Positions 49,559 to 61,655 of a DNA stretch of 64,000 nucleotides are shown in pieces. The DNA comes from Andrena cerasifolii (taxonomy: Eukaryota > Arthropoda > Insecta > Hymenoptera > Andrenidae). The translations under genes and the position numbers were made by a program. The stretch's first letter is position 1. Each line of letters opens with the position of its first letter. Under the pieces are notes generated by a model. The model was not told where the DNA came from. It searched no databases and saw only the letters and a list, made by a program, of their open reading frames with translations. The stretch lies in contig NC_135118.1 of NCBI RefSeq assembly GCF_050908995.1, positions 23,213,501-23,277,500 of the forward strand, given 5' to 3'.

Positions 49559-50106
49559 TGCAGGAAAAAGTCGAACGATTTATCGAAGTTTAATCTCATG
49601 CGACCTTACTTTTTTCGCAGGTGCAACGATACACCTGCAATGTGCAATTGCTCTTTTTACAGTAGGACTATACAAGCTTTTTCCATGAATGAATCGATTC
49701 TCTTCAGTGTTTTGCGATGAGAAATATTCGAGTGGTGAGTTTTTCCTGCGGTACATTCATTCTCCTCCTCGTAACATTACGGTTCCGAGAACGATAGCCT
49801 GTTCGCGGAAACACTGTTATTAATGGGAACATAGGTCGACAAAGAAACTGAATTTAATATTGCCACGAGATACTGCGCGTTGAAAAGAACACCCTTTCTT
49901 TAAATAAAGTATATCGGTCGCTGAAAGAAGTGTGATAACGCATTGCAGGTGTGCCGTTTCACCTGCGGAAAAAGTGAGCCATAAGTCATTCAGCTTTTTC
50001 CTGCGTCCACACCTATCTTCGAATTAAAAGAGACAATTCGTTCGCATTGCGCAATTTTCTGCACTGGAATTTATATTCATTTGTGCCCAACAAACGCAGG
50101 AAAATA
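49559..50106. promoter_or_regulatory. cluster of spaced E-box palindromes and GCAGGAAAAA motifs
   Basis: CAGGTG, 8 bp, then CACCTG occurs at 49618-49637 and again at 49946-49965. With flanking ACTTTTTT and TGCAAT sequence, the second copy is the inverse of the first. GCAGGAAAAA-type motifs lie at 49559, about 49740 (inverse), about 49995 (inverse) and 50097. CAGGTG/CACCTG are E-boxes of the class bound by Snail and bHLH E-proteins, so a cis-regulatory module is possible. An old inverted repeat of a mobile element is the main alternative. Confidence 0.35.
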
Positions 50107-52988
50107 TTGTTCTCTTCTGCTGCATTTAAAACATACGAAACTGTATTAAAAACTGCTTGATCTCCAAAGCAATATTATGCAAGAATTGAAACTGACAAAC
50201 TGGACTCTGAAAATGAACTGGGACAACAGGATCGATTCTAGCGAATCGATTACGAAGAAGAACGTTTAGCTTTGAAAAAAAAAAATTAAAGTTTACAATC
50301 CTTAACCATAAATTCCTCACGCCGTCCATAACTTAGAAACAAAAATCGAGTCAATCAGCATAATTGAGGCACGCGGATCGAGTTATGGAAAGTGATTCTC
50401 GTGGAGTCAATCAATCTTGTGCAGCTGTATAAACAGTTCCAGTTACCGATTATCCTCAGTGGAGAAAAAGTTAGAATTGGTAACCGGTGTACATATCTAG
50501 CAATCTCGTCGCGAGGCATGCTCGCGGATTGACGGGCAAGCGTTTCCTGCTGCTTAAGCTTCATAAATAATTAAATTTAATGGCGTGCCGCTGATAATTG
50601 GAGCAACTGGAACGATGACAGACAGGGGCGTGCAATGCTATACAAAGTCAGACCACCAATGACGAACCTTCCTTTCCCTTAGTACACCACCACAAATATG
50701 TATCGCGAAATATCTCGTTTCCATCCCTTCCTCAACACCGACCACTTCTCTACGAGTGATGGAAGATAATTTTACTCTTTCTGAGTAAAATTTGCTTCCT
50801 TAAAATAAACAATACTAATTGTAAGTACAGGTCCGCTTAGCTTCCCAACGTCACCACTTAAAATTAACAGGACACATTTTCCCCACTTTGCAGAATGCCA
50901 TTAGCTGCCCCGTATCCTTCGAGTCCACTTTTACCACCACCACGTGTAGTCTCCTACATATTAAGAGGCGTTTCACTCAGTAGATATAATGAAACAGACA
51001 GGTATCGTTACTCAAAAGCCTCGCATCCCTCGTAGGTACACTTTGATCTCACCGTCCGCCATCAGCTGTGCCTAAAACGGGCTCTACGGATCGCGGAACG
51101 CTAAATAAACCCGTCACGTCTTCCCCGGCATAGTCACGTTTAATTCAAAATAAGCTTATCAGCCATCAGGATGTTCTAAGCCCGCTGCAAGCCGCTGTAT
51201 AAATGCGCGGGACGCTCTCGCATCGACGCGCTTAAGTGGATGGCATAATCGCGCATAAATAACGCGATCGCGCCCGCTCAGAAGCGGGGAGGGAGGCTCG
51301 CAGGTGCGGCGAAATTTTTGATGACTAACGATTCCATCGAGCATCGTCGGCGATCGAGGTGCTAAGAGGCGGTGGAACAAAGGGGAATTAATTAACACCT
51401 TCGCCACCTGCATTCAACGGACGGAGGCCCCTCGGGCCCCGTGTCACGCAATTCTGGCGAAAGTGAAACTCATCGCGCGCCTTTCGAAATTCTAATCCGC
51501 GGAAACGCGATCGCTAATTAAGTCTGGAGAGAGCGGGGAGGGAACAATTATGATTTTCCAGCCGCTCGTCCGGTCACGATACGAAACGCCTGGCGCAAGA
51601 GCGCTGCACGGCGCATAATCTGTCGGGCCACTTTCAGTGGTAATTCACGTTCACCGGTTGGGATTCAGGTAGCTGCGCGCGGAAGTATCGCGGCGAGACG
51701 AATTTCGCTTGGAATTGTTGGAAATCCAATAGAGCCCGCAGTGTAATAGGAATTTTGAAACGGAATGCACTGGCTGTATGTAAGAAGCGTACTGCCTTTC
51801 ACGGATGAGCACTTAAGGATAAAGGGGTTTGGAAATACATGTAGTAGTAATTTGTAGCAGGAGCGGGAAGGTTGAATACGTGTGTAGGTAACACATATAT
51901 GTTCTGTAGACTCAGAGGTCTTCTTACACTTTCTATGAGCACAATTATACGTATGTATCTTTTAATACAATATTCCCAGCTGAAATTCTGACCCTCAAGG
52001 ACGAACTTCAGTAACATTAAAAATATGCGAAAGTCTTCGTAAATTAGGGGAATGAATCTTTATGCAGTAGTAAAACCACCCGCAAAATCTTAGAAAAATT
52101 GATTCGGCAGATTTTTAATTATTTAACTTTCAATTTAACATGTATTCTTATAGAGAAACACAATATTGAGAAATATAATTACAAAATTAAAAGTGAAATA
52201 ATAGGACATAGTTTTTGGAATTTTGTGTACAGAGAGATCAACTGCTGAACAAAATTGTCACAAAAATTCCGGACAATTGATTCCATGGTTTTTCTTTTAA
52301 TATCTTGGAAATGGATTAACTTTTGGCTAAGATTGTCACTGAAATTCATCCTGAATTCTGGAAACTATCGTGGTATTCTGATGGTTCTGAAATCAGCCTT
52401 GCTTATTTCAAATAGGATATGGAATACCTACATGAGTCCTCCATTTTCCAGTGGAAGATATAGAAATCAAGGAAGAATAATGGAACTAATTGATTCGGCA
52501 CACTTCAATCGTAGATGCATTGCGTACCTTTTTCTGGCTACAGTTAGAGGACAGCATTTCACTTTGGTCAAATCACTGCGCGATCGGCCACTTCTTACGG
52601 AAGCTTCGCGATAAATTTTCCGCTTTAACGGGCGGATGCCAGACGTATCTTACGCGAGAAGTCGCCTCGAGACCGCTTTATCGGCCGTGTTATTCGATAC
52701 CACGTCGATTACAGACGGAAGCACCTAAACGGATTTATGCGGCCTCTCTTCGCGCGTTGCGTTCCCTTTTAATTGCGACGCTCGTAACCGCTAACGTAAA
52801 TTAGCACGGAAAGCAGTTCCGCGAATTATAAGCTGGATATTACGGCATCGTCGGGCAGTAAAAGTTTAATTGCGATAAGAAGAACATCGCCTAATAAGAC
52901 TTCGCCGCTCGAGGCCCGTAGAACAGAGCCCCCTTTAAGCAATCCCTCCTTTCATTCTTTTTAAACGATTTTATTCAGCTTCGATCCT
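50107..52988. other. unannotated non-coding stretch
   Basis: CpG-rich single-copy sequence at about 51050-51720 and 52560-52960, with TAATTA-type motifs, otherwise AT-rich. The 119-codon and 104-codon plus frames near 52255-52804 show no domain. No repeat ends seen. Confidence 0.5.
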
Positions 52989-52989
52989 C

Positions 52990-53023
52990 TGTTTGTTTGT
53001 ATGTTTGTATGTTTGAATGTATG
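52990..53023. repeat. TGTTTGTA-type short tandem repeat
   Basis: Degenerate tandem array of TGTT/TGTA units, about 34 bp. It precedes AT-rich sequence where GAAACTTTGCAGGC (53076-53089) is echoed about 260 bp later, at 53335-53348. Confidence 0.8.
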
Positions 53024-53511
53024 GTTCAAATCTGGCAGCTCAAATTTAACCCACTTCCAACTATCCAATTGTCTTGAAACTTTGCAGGCGTGCGTAGTTT
53101 GGATGACAATACAATATTTTAAAAAAAATTAACCCCGAGCGGGTAAAAAAATTACCCAATCATCAATAAATATAACCCATATCCACAAATCCAAACGACT
53201 TGAAATGAGCCACTCGCGTTCTTTACGAAAACGACAAAAAGCAGCTGCATGCGGGACGCTAATCGCATCACGATTACCGAAAATACACAATTTATCGAGA
53301 AATGATCCGTTACGTATGTACGAATAGTAAAACTAAAACTTTGCAGGCTTTCATATATCACCATCGAAATTGTAGTACAAGAAAAGAATTATTTTTTAGT
53401 GACTATAGCACTACAACATTTAAGCAAACTGTTAAACTGCATACAGCAATAAAAGATGTTTGTAAATAAGTCTGAGCTGTGAAATGTAAATCCACAACAC
53501 ACAAAAACTAG

Positions 53512-53901
53512 AAAATAAAAAATATATAAAAAAAATTTATGTTAAACGATTTTATTAAAAATGTAATAAAAACTAAATTTAAATGCGCTAAAAACTAAAA
53601 AATAATTCTTTTCTTGTACTTCAATTTTGATGGTGTTAAAATTGTGTTTGATCACTTTATATAAAATCGCGAGGCACCATGTGCAACCAGAAGGTGAAGT
53701 ATTAAAGTGATTCATATCCTGTTTTGAAATATCGTGCCCCATGATTTCATTTAAACTGATCAAACACCATGTTAACACCATCAAAATTGAAGTACAAAAA
53801 AGAAGAATTATTTTTTAGTTTTTAGTGCATTTTAATTTAGTTTTTACTACATTTTTAATAAAATCGTTTAATATAAATTTGTATATATATTTTTTTATTT
53901 A
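53512..53901. mobile_element. AT-rich foldback element
   Basis: Left arm, 53512 to about 53640, and right arm, about 53765-53901, are inverted copies. They share TTAAACGATTTTATTAAAAA and a block reading ACTTCAATTTTGATGGTGTT or its inverse. A partial third copy of the arm, GTACAAGAAAAGAATTATTT, lies upstream at about 53375-53398 in the same direction as the right arm. The interior has no coding frame. Confidence 0.8.
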
Positions 53902-55339
53902 CAAACTACAATGGCTGCGCTGTTGCACCCACCACAATGGTATTACGAATTCGAGCATGAAAATCACTGAATCTCGTTCAAAGGAAAAAATAGTCTCGCG
54001 TAACGATTTGTGCGCTCACAGAAATTGTATTCAGAAAAGAGAACGTTTCGCGTTCCTCCGGACTCGCAAAGAGCTGTATTCGAATATTCACACTTTGAAT
54101 TTCACGATTTCGATTTACTACCTTCTGCGAGCCTGAGACAACAATTTTATTTCAAATTTATCACCAACAAAACTATACCCACCATTCAAAGACTCATATC
54201 CTATTTAAAAATCACTGAACAGTTGAGGAATTCGAAAAAAGAACGACAGTGAACGTAAGCTTCCACCGAAGTGTCGCCAATGTGTTAATTTCGCTTTTAG
54301 AATATGAAAGTACCTAATGGTACAGCTTTTTATTACAATTCTAACATCCCTATCATTTTATATTTCCCTTTAATGCTATTATTTCATCTGCCCCTTGTTA
54401 TTTCGCCACCCTACGCATGCGACTATCTGCAAACCATCCTTGCTGAATATTTTTCTAGTCGAGACTCTCGATTCGATAGATGCCATAAATTCTCTGGAAC
54501 TGAAACTCAATACTGCTGCACGATGTATGGCTAGCTTCCGACAGCCGCAATTAAATATTAAAATGATCGGGGGCAAGCCGTATTTTGCAGCGCTAATTAC
54601 GGAGACGCGGCGGCTGTCAGCTGTGCGCCGATTCATAAATGGCATTCGCGGTACAATTCTGAGAGCGGTTTGAGCAATGCGCATGCATTTGCCGGCTGCA
54701 TTCGCTTTACATTAATCGCTCGGCCAAACGTATCGCCAAGTTGGAGAACGCGATTTCCTCCAAGGACGTACTAGCCCGTGCTAGTGCTAGTTCCATGCCA
54801 TTTGTCAAACAAATTCCACGCTTCGCTGGCCTTTCAGACTGGGCATTAAATCGAGGGTGTGCGTGGATATAGCGGAATACAAGCCAATCATCCGATACAT
54901 AGTTGCAGCCATACGTTTAATATTTCAGAGCGGCTCGCCCCCTCTTTCCTTTTGGTCCTTTCCACTGTTTCGTGATAAATTACATACTTACAGGCGATCA
55001 AGTGGCTCGCGATTCTAAGCTAACTCGCGTGTGTTTAAATATATCCTTTTGCAATCAACTAAAAGGCCGTTGGTTTCTTTTAAAGCAACTGTTATCATTT
55101 GGCATGTACCCAGTGGCGCACCCAGTGGGAGGAGGCAAGTGGCCGTGGCATCCCCAAACAAAAAGTAAATTAATGTAACTACGACTCAAGTAATTAAAGA
55201 GGTTTGTAACAAGAAAAGTAAACTGGATTTTGTTCTTTAAATAAATTTGTATAATCGCCTAGTGAATTTTATTGAATTCGAGTTAAAATATTTTTATCCG
55301 CTTAACTCGGCTCCCCGTAAGATTAAATCCCAAGTGCGC
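53902..55339. other. unannotated non-coding stretch
   Basis: AT-rich to about 54400, then mixed. Overlapping frames of about 70-103 codons on both strands are unrecognised. A small CTAGTGCTAG-type palindrome is near 54780. No gene supported. Confidence 0.5.
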
Positions 55340-55870
55340 CAGTTACTCGCATTAATATTCGGACGCTTTTTAAAATCGCATAACTTTTTTAGAATTGGTC
55401 CAAACAACTTGAGTTTTTTTGAGAAGCTAGAAGGATTAGTTTGCTAACTGTCGCGTTTCGTCGTTTTGAAAAAAAATTTCATCAAAATCGGTTAACGTTG
55501 CTCCGAGCTACAAAATCGCTGATTTCGGGAATTTTCGCGATTCTCGACCTTATTCTGCGATTTTTAAACGTTTGTAGCTCGGAGCAACGTTAACCGATTT
55601 TGATGAAATTTTAGGCACGTATACAACTTACTGCAATCTACAAACGGTTTCTTTTTAATTTTCATTACAAGCTCACAAAAAAAATTTAAAAATCGACCTT
55701 TACTATTCTTTTCGCTATTCCGACCAAACACATTTTTTTCAAAACGACCAAATACGCCATTTAGCAAACTAGTCCTTCTAGCTTCACAAAAAAAAACTCA
55801 AGTCGTTTGGACAAATTCTAAAAAAGTTATGCGATTTTAAAAAGCGTCCGAATATTAATGCGAGTCACTG
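55340..55870. mobile_element. Tc1/mariner-type foldback MITE, CAGTGGCTCGC family, copy 2
   Basis: A 531-bp copy of the element at 42127-42664. The left tip is CAGTTACTCGCATTAA and the right end is TTAATGCGAGTCACTG with TA outside; the left TA is decayed. Arms carry the same ATTGGTCCAAACAACTTGAG block. The central 30 bp (55513-55542) is in the reverse orientation relative to copy 1. An arm segment beside it carries an extra inverted copy of the ATCAAAATCGGTTAACGTTG block. No coding capacity. Confidence 0.92.
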
Positions 55871-55872
55871 TA

Positions 55873-57107
55873 CTTATCTCCCTATACTTTGGGAAGGTGT
55901 GAAAAGCAATATTACTGTTATTACAACTGAATTTCTGTGTCACAAAGTCCTTTATCGAGTAACCCCGACTCGCTTCCTCCGACTAATCGAATTCTAAAGT
56001 CGAACACCTGCAGGTGGCAAAAAATCCACGATTCCTCGAGACATCGGAGCCTGCGCCCCGATTCGCGGTATACAGAGTTCGGCGGTAAGACGACGATGAC
56101 GGTAATGACGCGATAATAACGCCCACGGGGGTGGAGGTAGCGCAATTATCCGTCAATGAGTCCTACGCGGCTACGAAATTAGCCGGCGAGTCGGCTGGCC
56201 GACTGAGCGTACCTACATAAACACGTGAAGGCACGTCACGTGCCTGGCAGCATCACGCCCGTCTATGAATTCCTAATCGAAGCAGGCTGCGTCCTTTGGA
56301 CGAAGAGACAGGACAAATCGAACGTGCAGAAGGGTTCCACGCGCGCGTCAGTTGCGAAGTCCCGGCATGAATTATGCTAAATCGCCGCCAACCAGGTGTG
56401 TCGAGGGTACAGCCAAGGCATCCGCGTCCACTTCGCGTACCTGCGCGCGACCGTGTCGCACGCGTGTGTGCTTGCGCGGTTGCATCATCGGCTCGCATAA
56501 ATATGGATCGCGCCGCGGCGACGCTCGGCGGGTAACGACAAACGGCACGGTTGCAATTAATCTGTCGTCGTCCGGTCGTGCAATTAGGAGACAGCGCAGT
56601 GTTCCCTCGAGGATCGTTCCTCCTAGGGGGAAAGATTAATTGGCGGTAAAAACCGGGAGCAGTTGATCGGGAAAAAAGAATGGAAAAAGTGTCGCTCGTG
56701 CGTACCTGGTGGTGGTCTTGTGGGTTTAAGAGGAAATGAAGTACGGTGGCGGAGGATCGAGCTGCTTGCATTTTGTACACTGTAGATGGAAGAGCTAGTA
56801 CGTCCGCTGCATTATGTAGCTTGTGTTTTGTGGAGAAATGTAAAGCGGAGCGTGGGTGAGAATCGTGGTTCGATGGTGGTATGATTTTAGCAGATTCGGG
56901 TTGGAGTTACTTTCGAATAAATTGTTCAGGGTCTTGGAGACTTTTAACGCTTTAGGTGGGCACAAGGTTTTGAAATATGCCTCTTTCTAGTCGCTCAAGC
57001 TTTTCTCAGTGACCACCTCTGCTGAGAAAGTTTTGCAGAAACTACTTTTGTTAGTTTGTTTTCAGAGTAAACATCCAGAAGAAATCGACGCGAAAGCACA
57101 CCAAAAA
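55873..57107. other. unannotated non-coding stretch, GC-rich
   Basis: CpG-rich single-copy sequence from about 55960 to 56780. A 175-codon minus frame (56253-56780) and a 95-codon plus frame overlap each other and match nothing known. The rest is mixed. Possible regulatory DNA; no specific evidence. Confidence 0.45.
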
Positions 57108-57287
57108 CAGAGATGGGCAAAATTTTTATTTAAGTAAAATTTCGAATAACGAATAAAAGTTGAAAAAAAGGATTCGTCATGCGTCGAATAATGCTAACCC
57201 GGGTTAACTAACGCATGACGAATACTTTTTTTTAACTCTTATTCGATATTCGAAATTTTATTTAAAAACAAAATTTACAAATCTCTG
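57108..57287. mobile_element. hAT-like foldback MITE relic
   Basis: A 180-bp element whose arms start CAGAGATGGGCAAAATTT at the left and the inverse of CAGAGATTTGTAAATTTT at the right. Pairing continues through TTCGTCATGCGT toward the centre. The flanking octamers ACCAAAAA and ATCGAAAC agree at five of eight positions. CAGAG tips with an 8-bp spacing of flanks suggest hAT. Confidence 0.75.
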
Positions 57288-59180
57288 ATCGAAACACACC
57301 AAGTTAATTATTGATATAGGTACGCCAAGTTCCTGTAACTTGCAAAGTCTTTGTTTATTTACCGTAAGTTTTCGACCATCAAATTGATCGCTGAGGCTTG
57401 ATTCTAAACGGTGCTCCTTAATTTAATCAGAGACGAATAGGCATAAACTGTTAATCGATGGATTTGCATTGGAATGGGCTAGATCAAAGCAGGACGTGAA
57501 TCGGCAAAAGTGATAACAAACGTGAACGCCCAAGGGGTAATTTGAAATGTAAAAGTCCAAGAGGGAGCGGTGTCATCCTCCCCGAGACGCACCCGAAATC
57601 GGATTATACAGAATCTATTTTAACAAGGCGATCCCTCGGAAATGTTTAGTGAAATCCAGCATGATGGATATCCAAGATGCATGAAAGAAGAATTCGTAGT
57701 ATCTAATACATGTGACGGTGCATATGTGTAAGACGACTCGGTCTTAGAGGCTTGGCTTACGGGAAAATCCCTTCCCCTTCCCCCTTCCATCGTCGGCTAA
57801 ATGGATTTATTCAAGATTAATAACCGCGTATCGTAACTTCTGTCGTATTATGTATTATGCCACGAGATACGTATCATTGAACACTGTTCACTCACGATTT
57901 GCTGGCGTGCTTTTATAAATCGAACTGGAGAACTTTGCTCGAGACCTAACTCTGCTCGAGTTAGAAGTGTACTTTACAGTAAGTAATTTGAATGTGGAGT
58001 AAAATTTGATAAATTAAATTTACTTGCAAAGGTGTATTAATAAACTCTGCAAATGAAGTACCTAAATATCATGGTCTTCAATTTATTATTAATTCCTCTT
58101 TAAATATAATTAAATCCGTGCAATTTTCTTATTTACTATATTCCATTTGAAAGAAATGAAAGACCAGATGTTTAATACACCTAATACATTTTACATATCT
58201 AGAAGAAATTCACTCAGCCCAATCATTACATTCAAATCGATGAAGAATACCAGTCACTGCAGAGTGTGCTGTTCTAATAACGAACAATGTTTCTTGTACA
58301 ACCGAAATGACACGTAAGAAACGTAGAATGAGGAGAAAGACAGGGGAGAAAGCTTTTGTTGGCGCCAGAGGACAGGTCGACGCAGAGATTTCCGTGGATC
58401 CTGGTCCCCCGTCTTGACATTTATTTCACTTGTCCCTCGAATCAGCCACAGCGATCTTCACGATCTCCGCCAGAGGTACATAAATCAGCGAGGGAATAGC
58501 GACGATCGTTCCGTCGTGTGGCGACCTTTCGGGCACCACTGCTCGTTTGCAGAATTTATTGTCTTACGTCATTCGGGGCCGTGTTTATTACGCCGAAGAT
58601 CGATTTTTCCTAGCCGAGATGGGTTCGTGACGACGCTTCTACGGGGCACCAATTGTCGATCGGCGTGCCTTAATCGCACAATTAGGATGCGATCCGCCGT
58701 GGAGCACCATCCAGTTGATGCTCTATTAAAATTCCAATATTCTCGAATGGATGTTCTGTTGCCAGACGACCAGCGGAAAGGTGTGAGGTTAAACGATCAA
58801 CAGACGATAAGGCTAATGAGCTATAACGATCCTTTCTCCATTTTAACGCGGCCCTCGCTCTCCACGCGGTTAACCTTTATCCGCCCGCAATTTTCAGAGC
58901 CCTTGTTTAATCCTCCACTTTCCCTGGCCGCCGTTGCCTAATTTCTAACGGCACGCTACGCTGAATCCTTGTTCCGATCCTCTCAACGCGCGATAATTCA
59001 ACGTTCAGCCGAATCTTGCGAGCCTCGCAAACTCTTCGACTTCGTTTAGCGATAAATAAATTTAAAAAAAAGTTGGACATCGTGGCATGTAAGTGCTACA
59101 GTTTGTTACGTACGAGGGTGTGATCTAATCTCTGAGGAAGTTATGTTGAGTTTGATTGAAGTGTGCAGCGTAACATTGAC
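57288..59180. other. unannotated non-coding stretch
   Basis: Mixed sequence. The 175-codon plus frame at 58414-58941 lies in a GC-rich part and shows no domain, signal peptide or homology I recognise. No element ends seen. Confidence 0.5.
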
Positions 59181-59520
59181 AGGGGAAGTTAGCAACTCGG
59201 AGGTTGCATTTTTTTTTTACATCTTCAAAACTGCGTGAAAATAATTATCGAATTAAGGATTGGTGGTGAGGGTAACTTGAAAAGTATGGATTTTTGGATA
59301 ATTATTTTCACGCAGTTTTGTAGACATAAAAAAGATGCAATTTTTGTTTTCAACTTTATTCCACAAAAAAGATGATTTTACATTTTTATCAACGGGTGAT
59401 TTCACCCCCTAAAACTGTACGTAGCACCAACAAAAAATAGGTTTGTGTTATGGATGAGCTATTTTACTTGCACAGAAAGTTGCATAATTTTTGGAAATTT
59501 TTGCGTTGCCTAACTTCCCT
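59181..59520. mobile_element. foldback MITE with nested inverted repeats
   Basis: Outer tips AGGGGAAGTTAGCAAC (59181-59196) and the near inverse GTTGCCTAACTTCCCT (59505-59520) enclose a second inverted pair, 59204-59249 and 59298-59341. That inner pair includes a perfect 23-bp match that begins AAAACTGCGTGAAAATAATT in the left arm. No coding frame, and the target duplication is unclear. Confidence 0.75.
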
Positions 59521-59538
59521 AGAGAGTGTTCTATTTAA

Positions 59539-60279
59539 GGGGGTAGCGGACTATTGGATACGTAAAATCGTTAGTTTCTTTGACGCTAAATTACTTTGAT
59601 ACCAAACAATCGTTATAGTCATGCTTTTGACAATCTATTGTGGGCATGTTTGCGAGTATTTACAACAAAAAAATTCGTCGGAATGTATAAAACTGTCGAA
59701 GTTATTAATCGTTGAAGATAGTCCTATACCGGCGCGCTGCTGCAGGTGGTGCACATCGATTCAGGTGAACCAATCATCTGAAAGCAAAATGCTTTGAGGT
59801 GATTATTCTATACACAAATATCTACAGTGTGGAAACTTGCCGATGAATTCGAACAAAAATTGTGGAAGTTACACACTAATCAATTTTCTCTCCGCATTTT
59901 TACGGGATGAAATCTTCTTTAATCAGTTATAAAATGTTTTGCAAACATCCAATATTGGTGCGGAATTTCTACACGATAGAGAATGGAATTCTACAGCTCC
60001 ATTTAAAATTTTAAGTGAAAATATTCATTCGTTCAAAAGTTATGATGTATACCGTTTCTGAAAATGGTGTTTCGAGAAAGCCGGCTTCAAAGATCGGGGT
60101 GTTACCTTTATCGCGCGGTTACTCGGCGGTACACTGTGTTACGTTCGGTGCTATTACTTCGACAATTGTTTAAATTTTGTTACGAACATTTGTTTAAAGT
60201 GTTCCTAAAGGATAAGACTTTCAGAAGCAGTAAAATAAAAAATATTGATTTATTTAAGCTGAAATAGTCCACTACCCCC
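59539..60279. mobile_element. TTAA-inserting element with GGGGGTAG ends
   Basis: The element is 741 bp, bracketed by TTAA (59535-59538 and 60280-60283). It begins GGGGGTAGCGGACTATT and ends with the inverse AATAGTCCACTACCCCC, one mismatch. TTAA sites point to piggyBac-like transposition, although the G-rich tip differs from the usual CCC tip. The interior holds only a 67-codon frame (60064-60267) rich in Lys, Leu and Arg with no transposase feature. Tips of the same style (TTAAGGGG) stand unpaired at 28320 and 36372. Confidence 0.82.
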
Positions 60280-60283
60280 TTAA

Positions 60284-60572
60284 GTTAGTTACATCCCCAA
60301 ATGAGCCACGTGACTATGTAAATAGTATTCCTTCAACCCTCCCCACTGCAAGTGAATTTCCTCCTAACGCTCCACTCTAATCACTTCTAAATCTATTATT
60401 TTTCTTCTAATTACTATTATTTTTCCTTTCTCTTTTTTTGAATCTGTGTACATATGTTTCTTGCCCGGTATACAGGCTAACTATAGCTGACTGTCTCTTA
60501 CCTAGTTACATGCTTCTTTGTATCTAAAGGGTACGTGACGTTAAATAAATAAATAAATAAATAAACAATAAA
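60284..60572 (+). mobile_element. possible non-LTR retroelement 3' end with TAAA tail
   Basis: AT-rich sequence ends in TAAAGGGTACGTGACG followed by about seven TAAA units (60541-60572). A simple tetranucleotide A-rich tail after a short unique motif suits an insect LINE or SINE 3' end, but no coding part is present. The tail may equally be an ordinary microsatellite. Confidence 0.3.
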
Positions 60573-61655
60573 TCTCTTCGTACGAGATACTTCAATTTAT
60601 TAACTTTCATTTATATACACCACGTACCGTGACGAATCTCGCGTTCCACCCTGTATTCCCAAAATATCGAACCCCTTCCCAAGCTCGCCATACCTGAGTC
60701 CCTCAAGGTAAAACGGTATCGACAGACTCCATCGAGAACAATGCCGTTTTTCCCAGGGAAGAAAGAAGGTAGGAGTGTCCCAAGGACGAGCTCGAATGGC
60801 CTGAATTTTTCGCGTCAAATACCGATCCAGCTTTACAGCTTTATCCAGTCGCGCTTGTCGTCGACTCGCTTTGAATACCCGTTCGTTGCGGACAGTTGTA
60901 CCAAGCGGTATATTACAAATCGTCCCGTAAATTATCATTCTTTTCCCGTGGCCGCGCCACGGGCGTGAAGGGGGAGGGGGAAGACATACGACGGAGGTGT
61001 CGATGCTGGTAGTAACAATAAGAGTTACGCGACATCTTTTAATGCCGACCAAGATGAATGGATCGTACCCGATAATTATTGCCGATCCCGCCGCTACTCC
61101 GTTGAATATAATTGAATGGAACCACCTTCCCTCTACCCCCCTCTCACCCCCCCCCCTCCCGCCCATTTCTGCTGCTGTCATATTATTTCAGCGCATTCTA
61201 GGCGCGTGTAGGCCGATCGCGAGTGGGATAAACGAACGGTACACCGTCGATACTATCGGCTCGATACGGACCGATGGAATTCCATCCTACGGCACTGGGT
61301 GAAGGAAACCCGTGGAAACACGTGGGAAATAGCAAAGGGAAACGCGGTTACCCGCCTGGATACTCGTCGACCGCTATTTATTCACTACGACTTGTTTTCC
61401 ATGTAACCAGCGCTGCGCTAATAGGTCGTGTTCGTGGCCTCTGTTGTTTATCGGGAGAGTGGGGACTTGCGACGTGAGAAGTGGAGTTAGGGAGACCGTG
61501 GCTAGTTGTTCCTTTTTTTTTTTTTAATTTTTCGTTTCCCATCTTTTCTCTGCATTCCATTTTTAAGGTGATTAATGATTCCCAATCGAAGTAGGTACGC
61601 TTTTACGTTTCTCTGTCGATGACCGATATTTCGTATGATTAAACCGAAAGCTTGG
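60573..61655. other. unannotated non-coding stretch, GC-rich
   Basis: CpG-rich single-copy sequence with a run of ten C at 61147-61156. The 193-codon minus frame at 60600-61181 begins with a Gly/Arg-rich low-complexity part and shows no domain; plus-strand frames overlap it. Not called as a gene. Confidence 0.45.

Noticed and set aside
58414..58941. 175-codon plus-strand open frame
   Set aside because: No recognisable family, signal peptide or membrane segment; GC-rich context explains its length.
60600..61181. 193-codon minus-strand open frame
   Set aside because: Begins with Gly/Arg low complexity, lies in CpG-rich DNA where stop codons are rare, and is overlapped by plus-strand frames.
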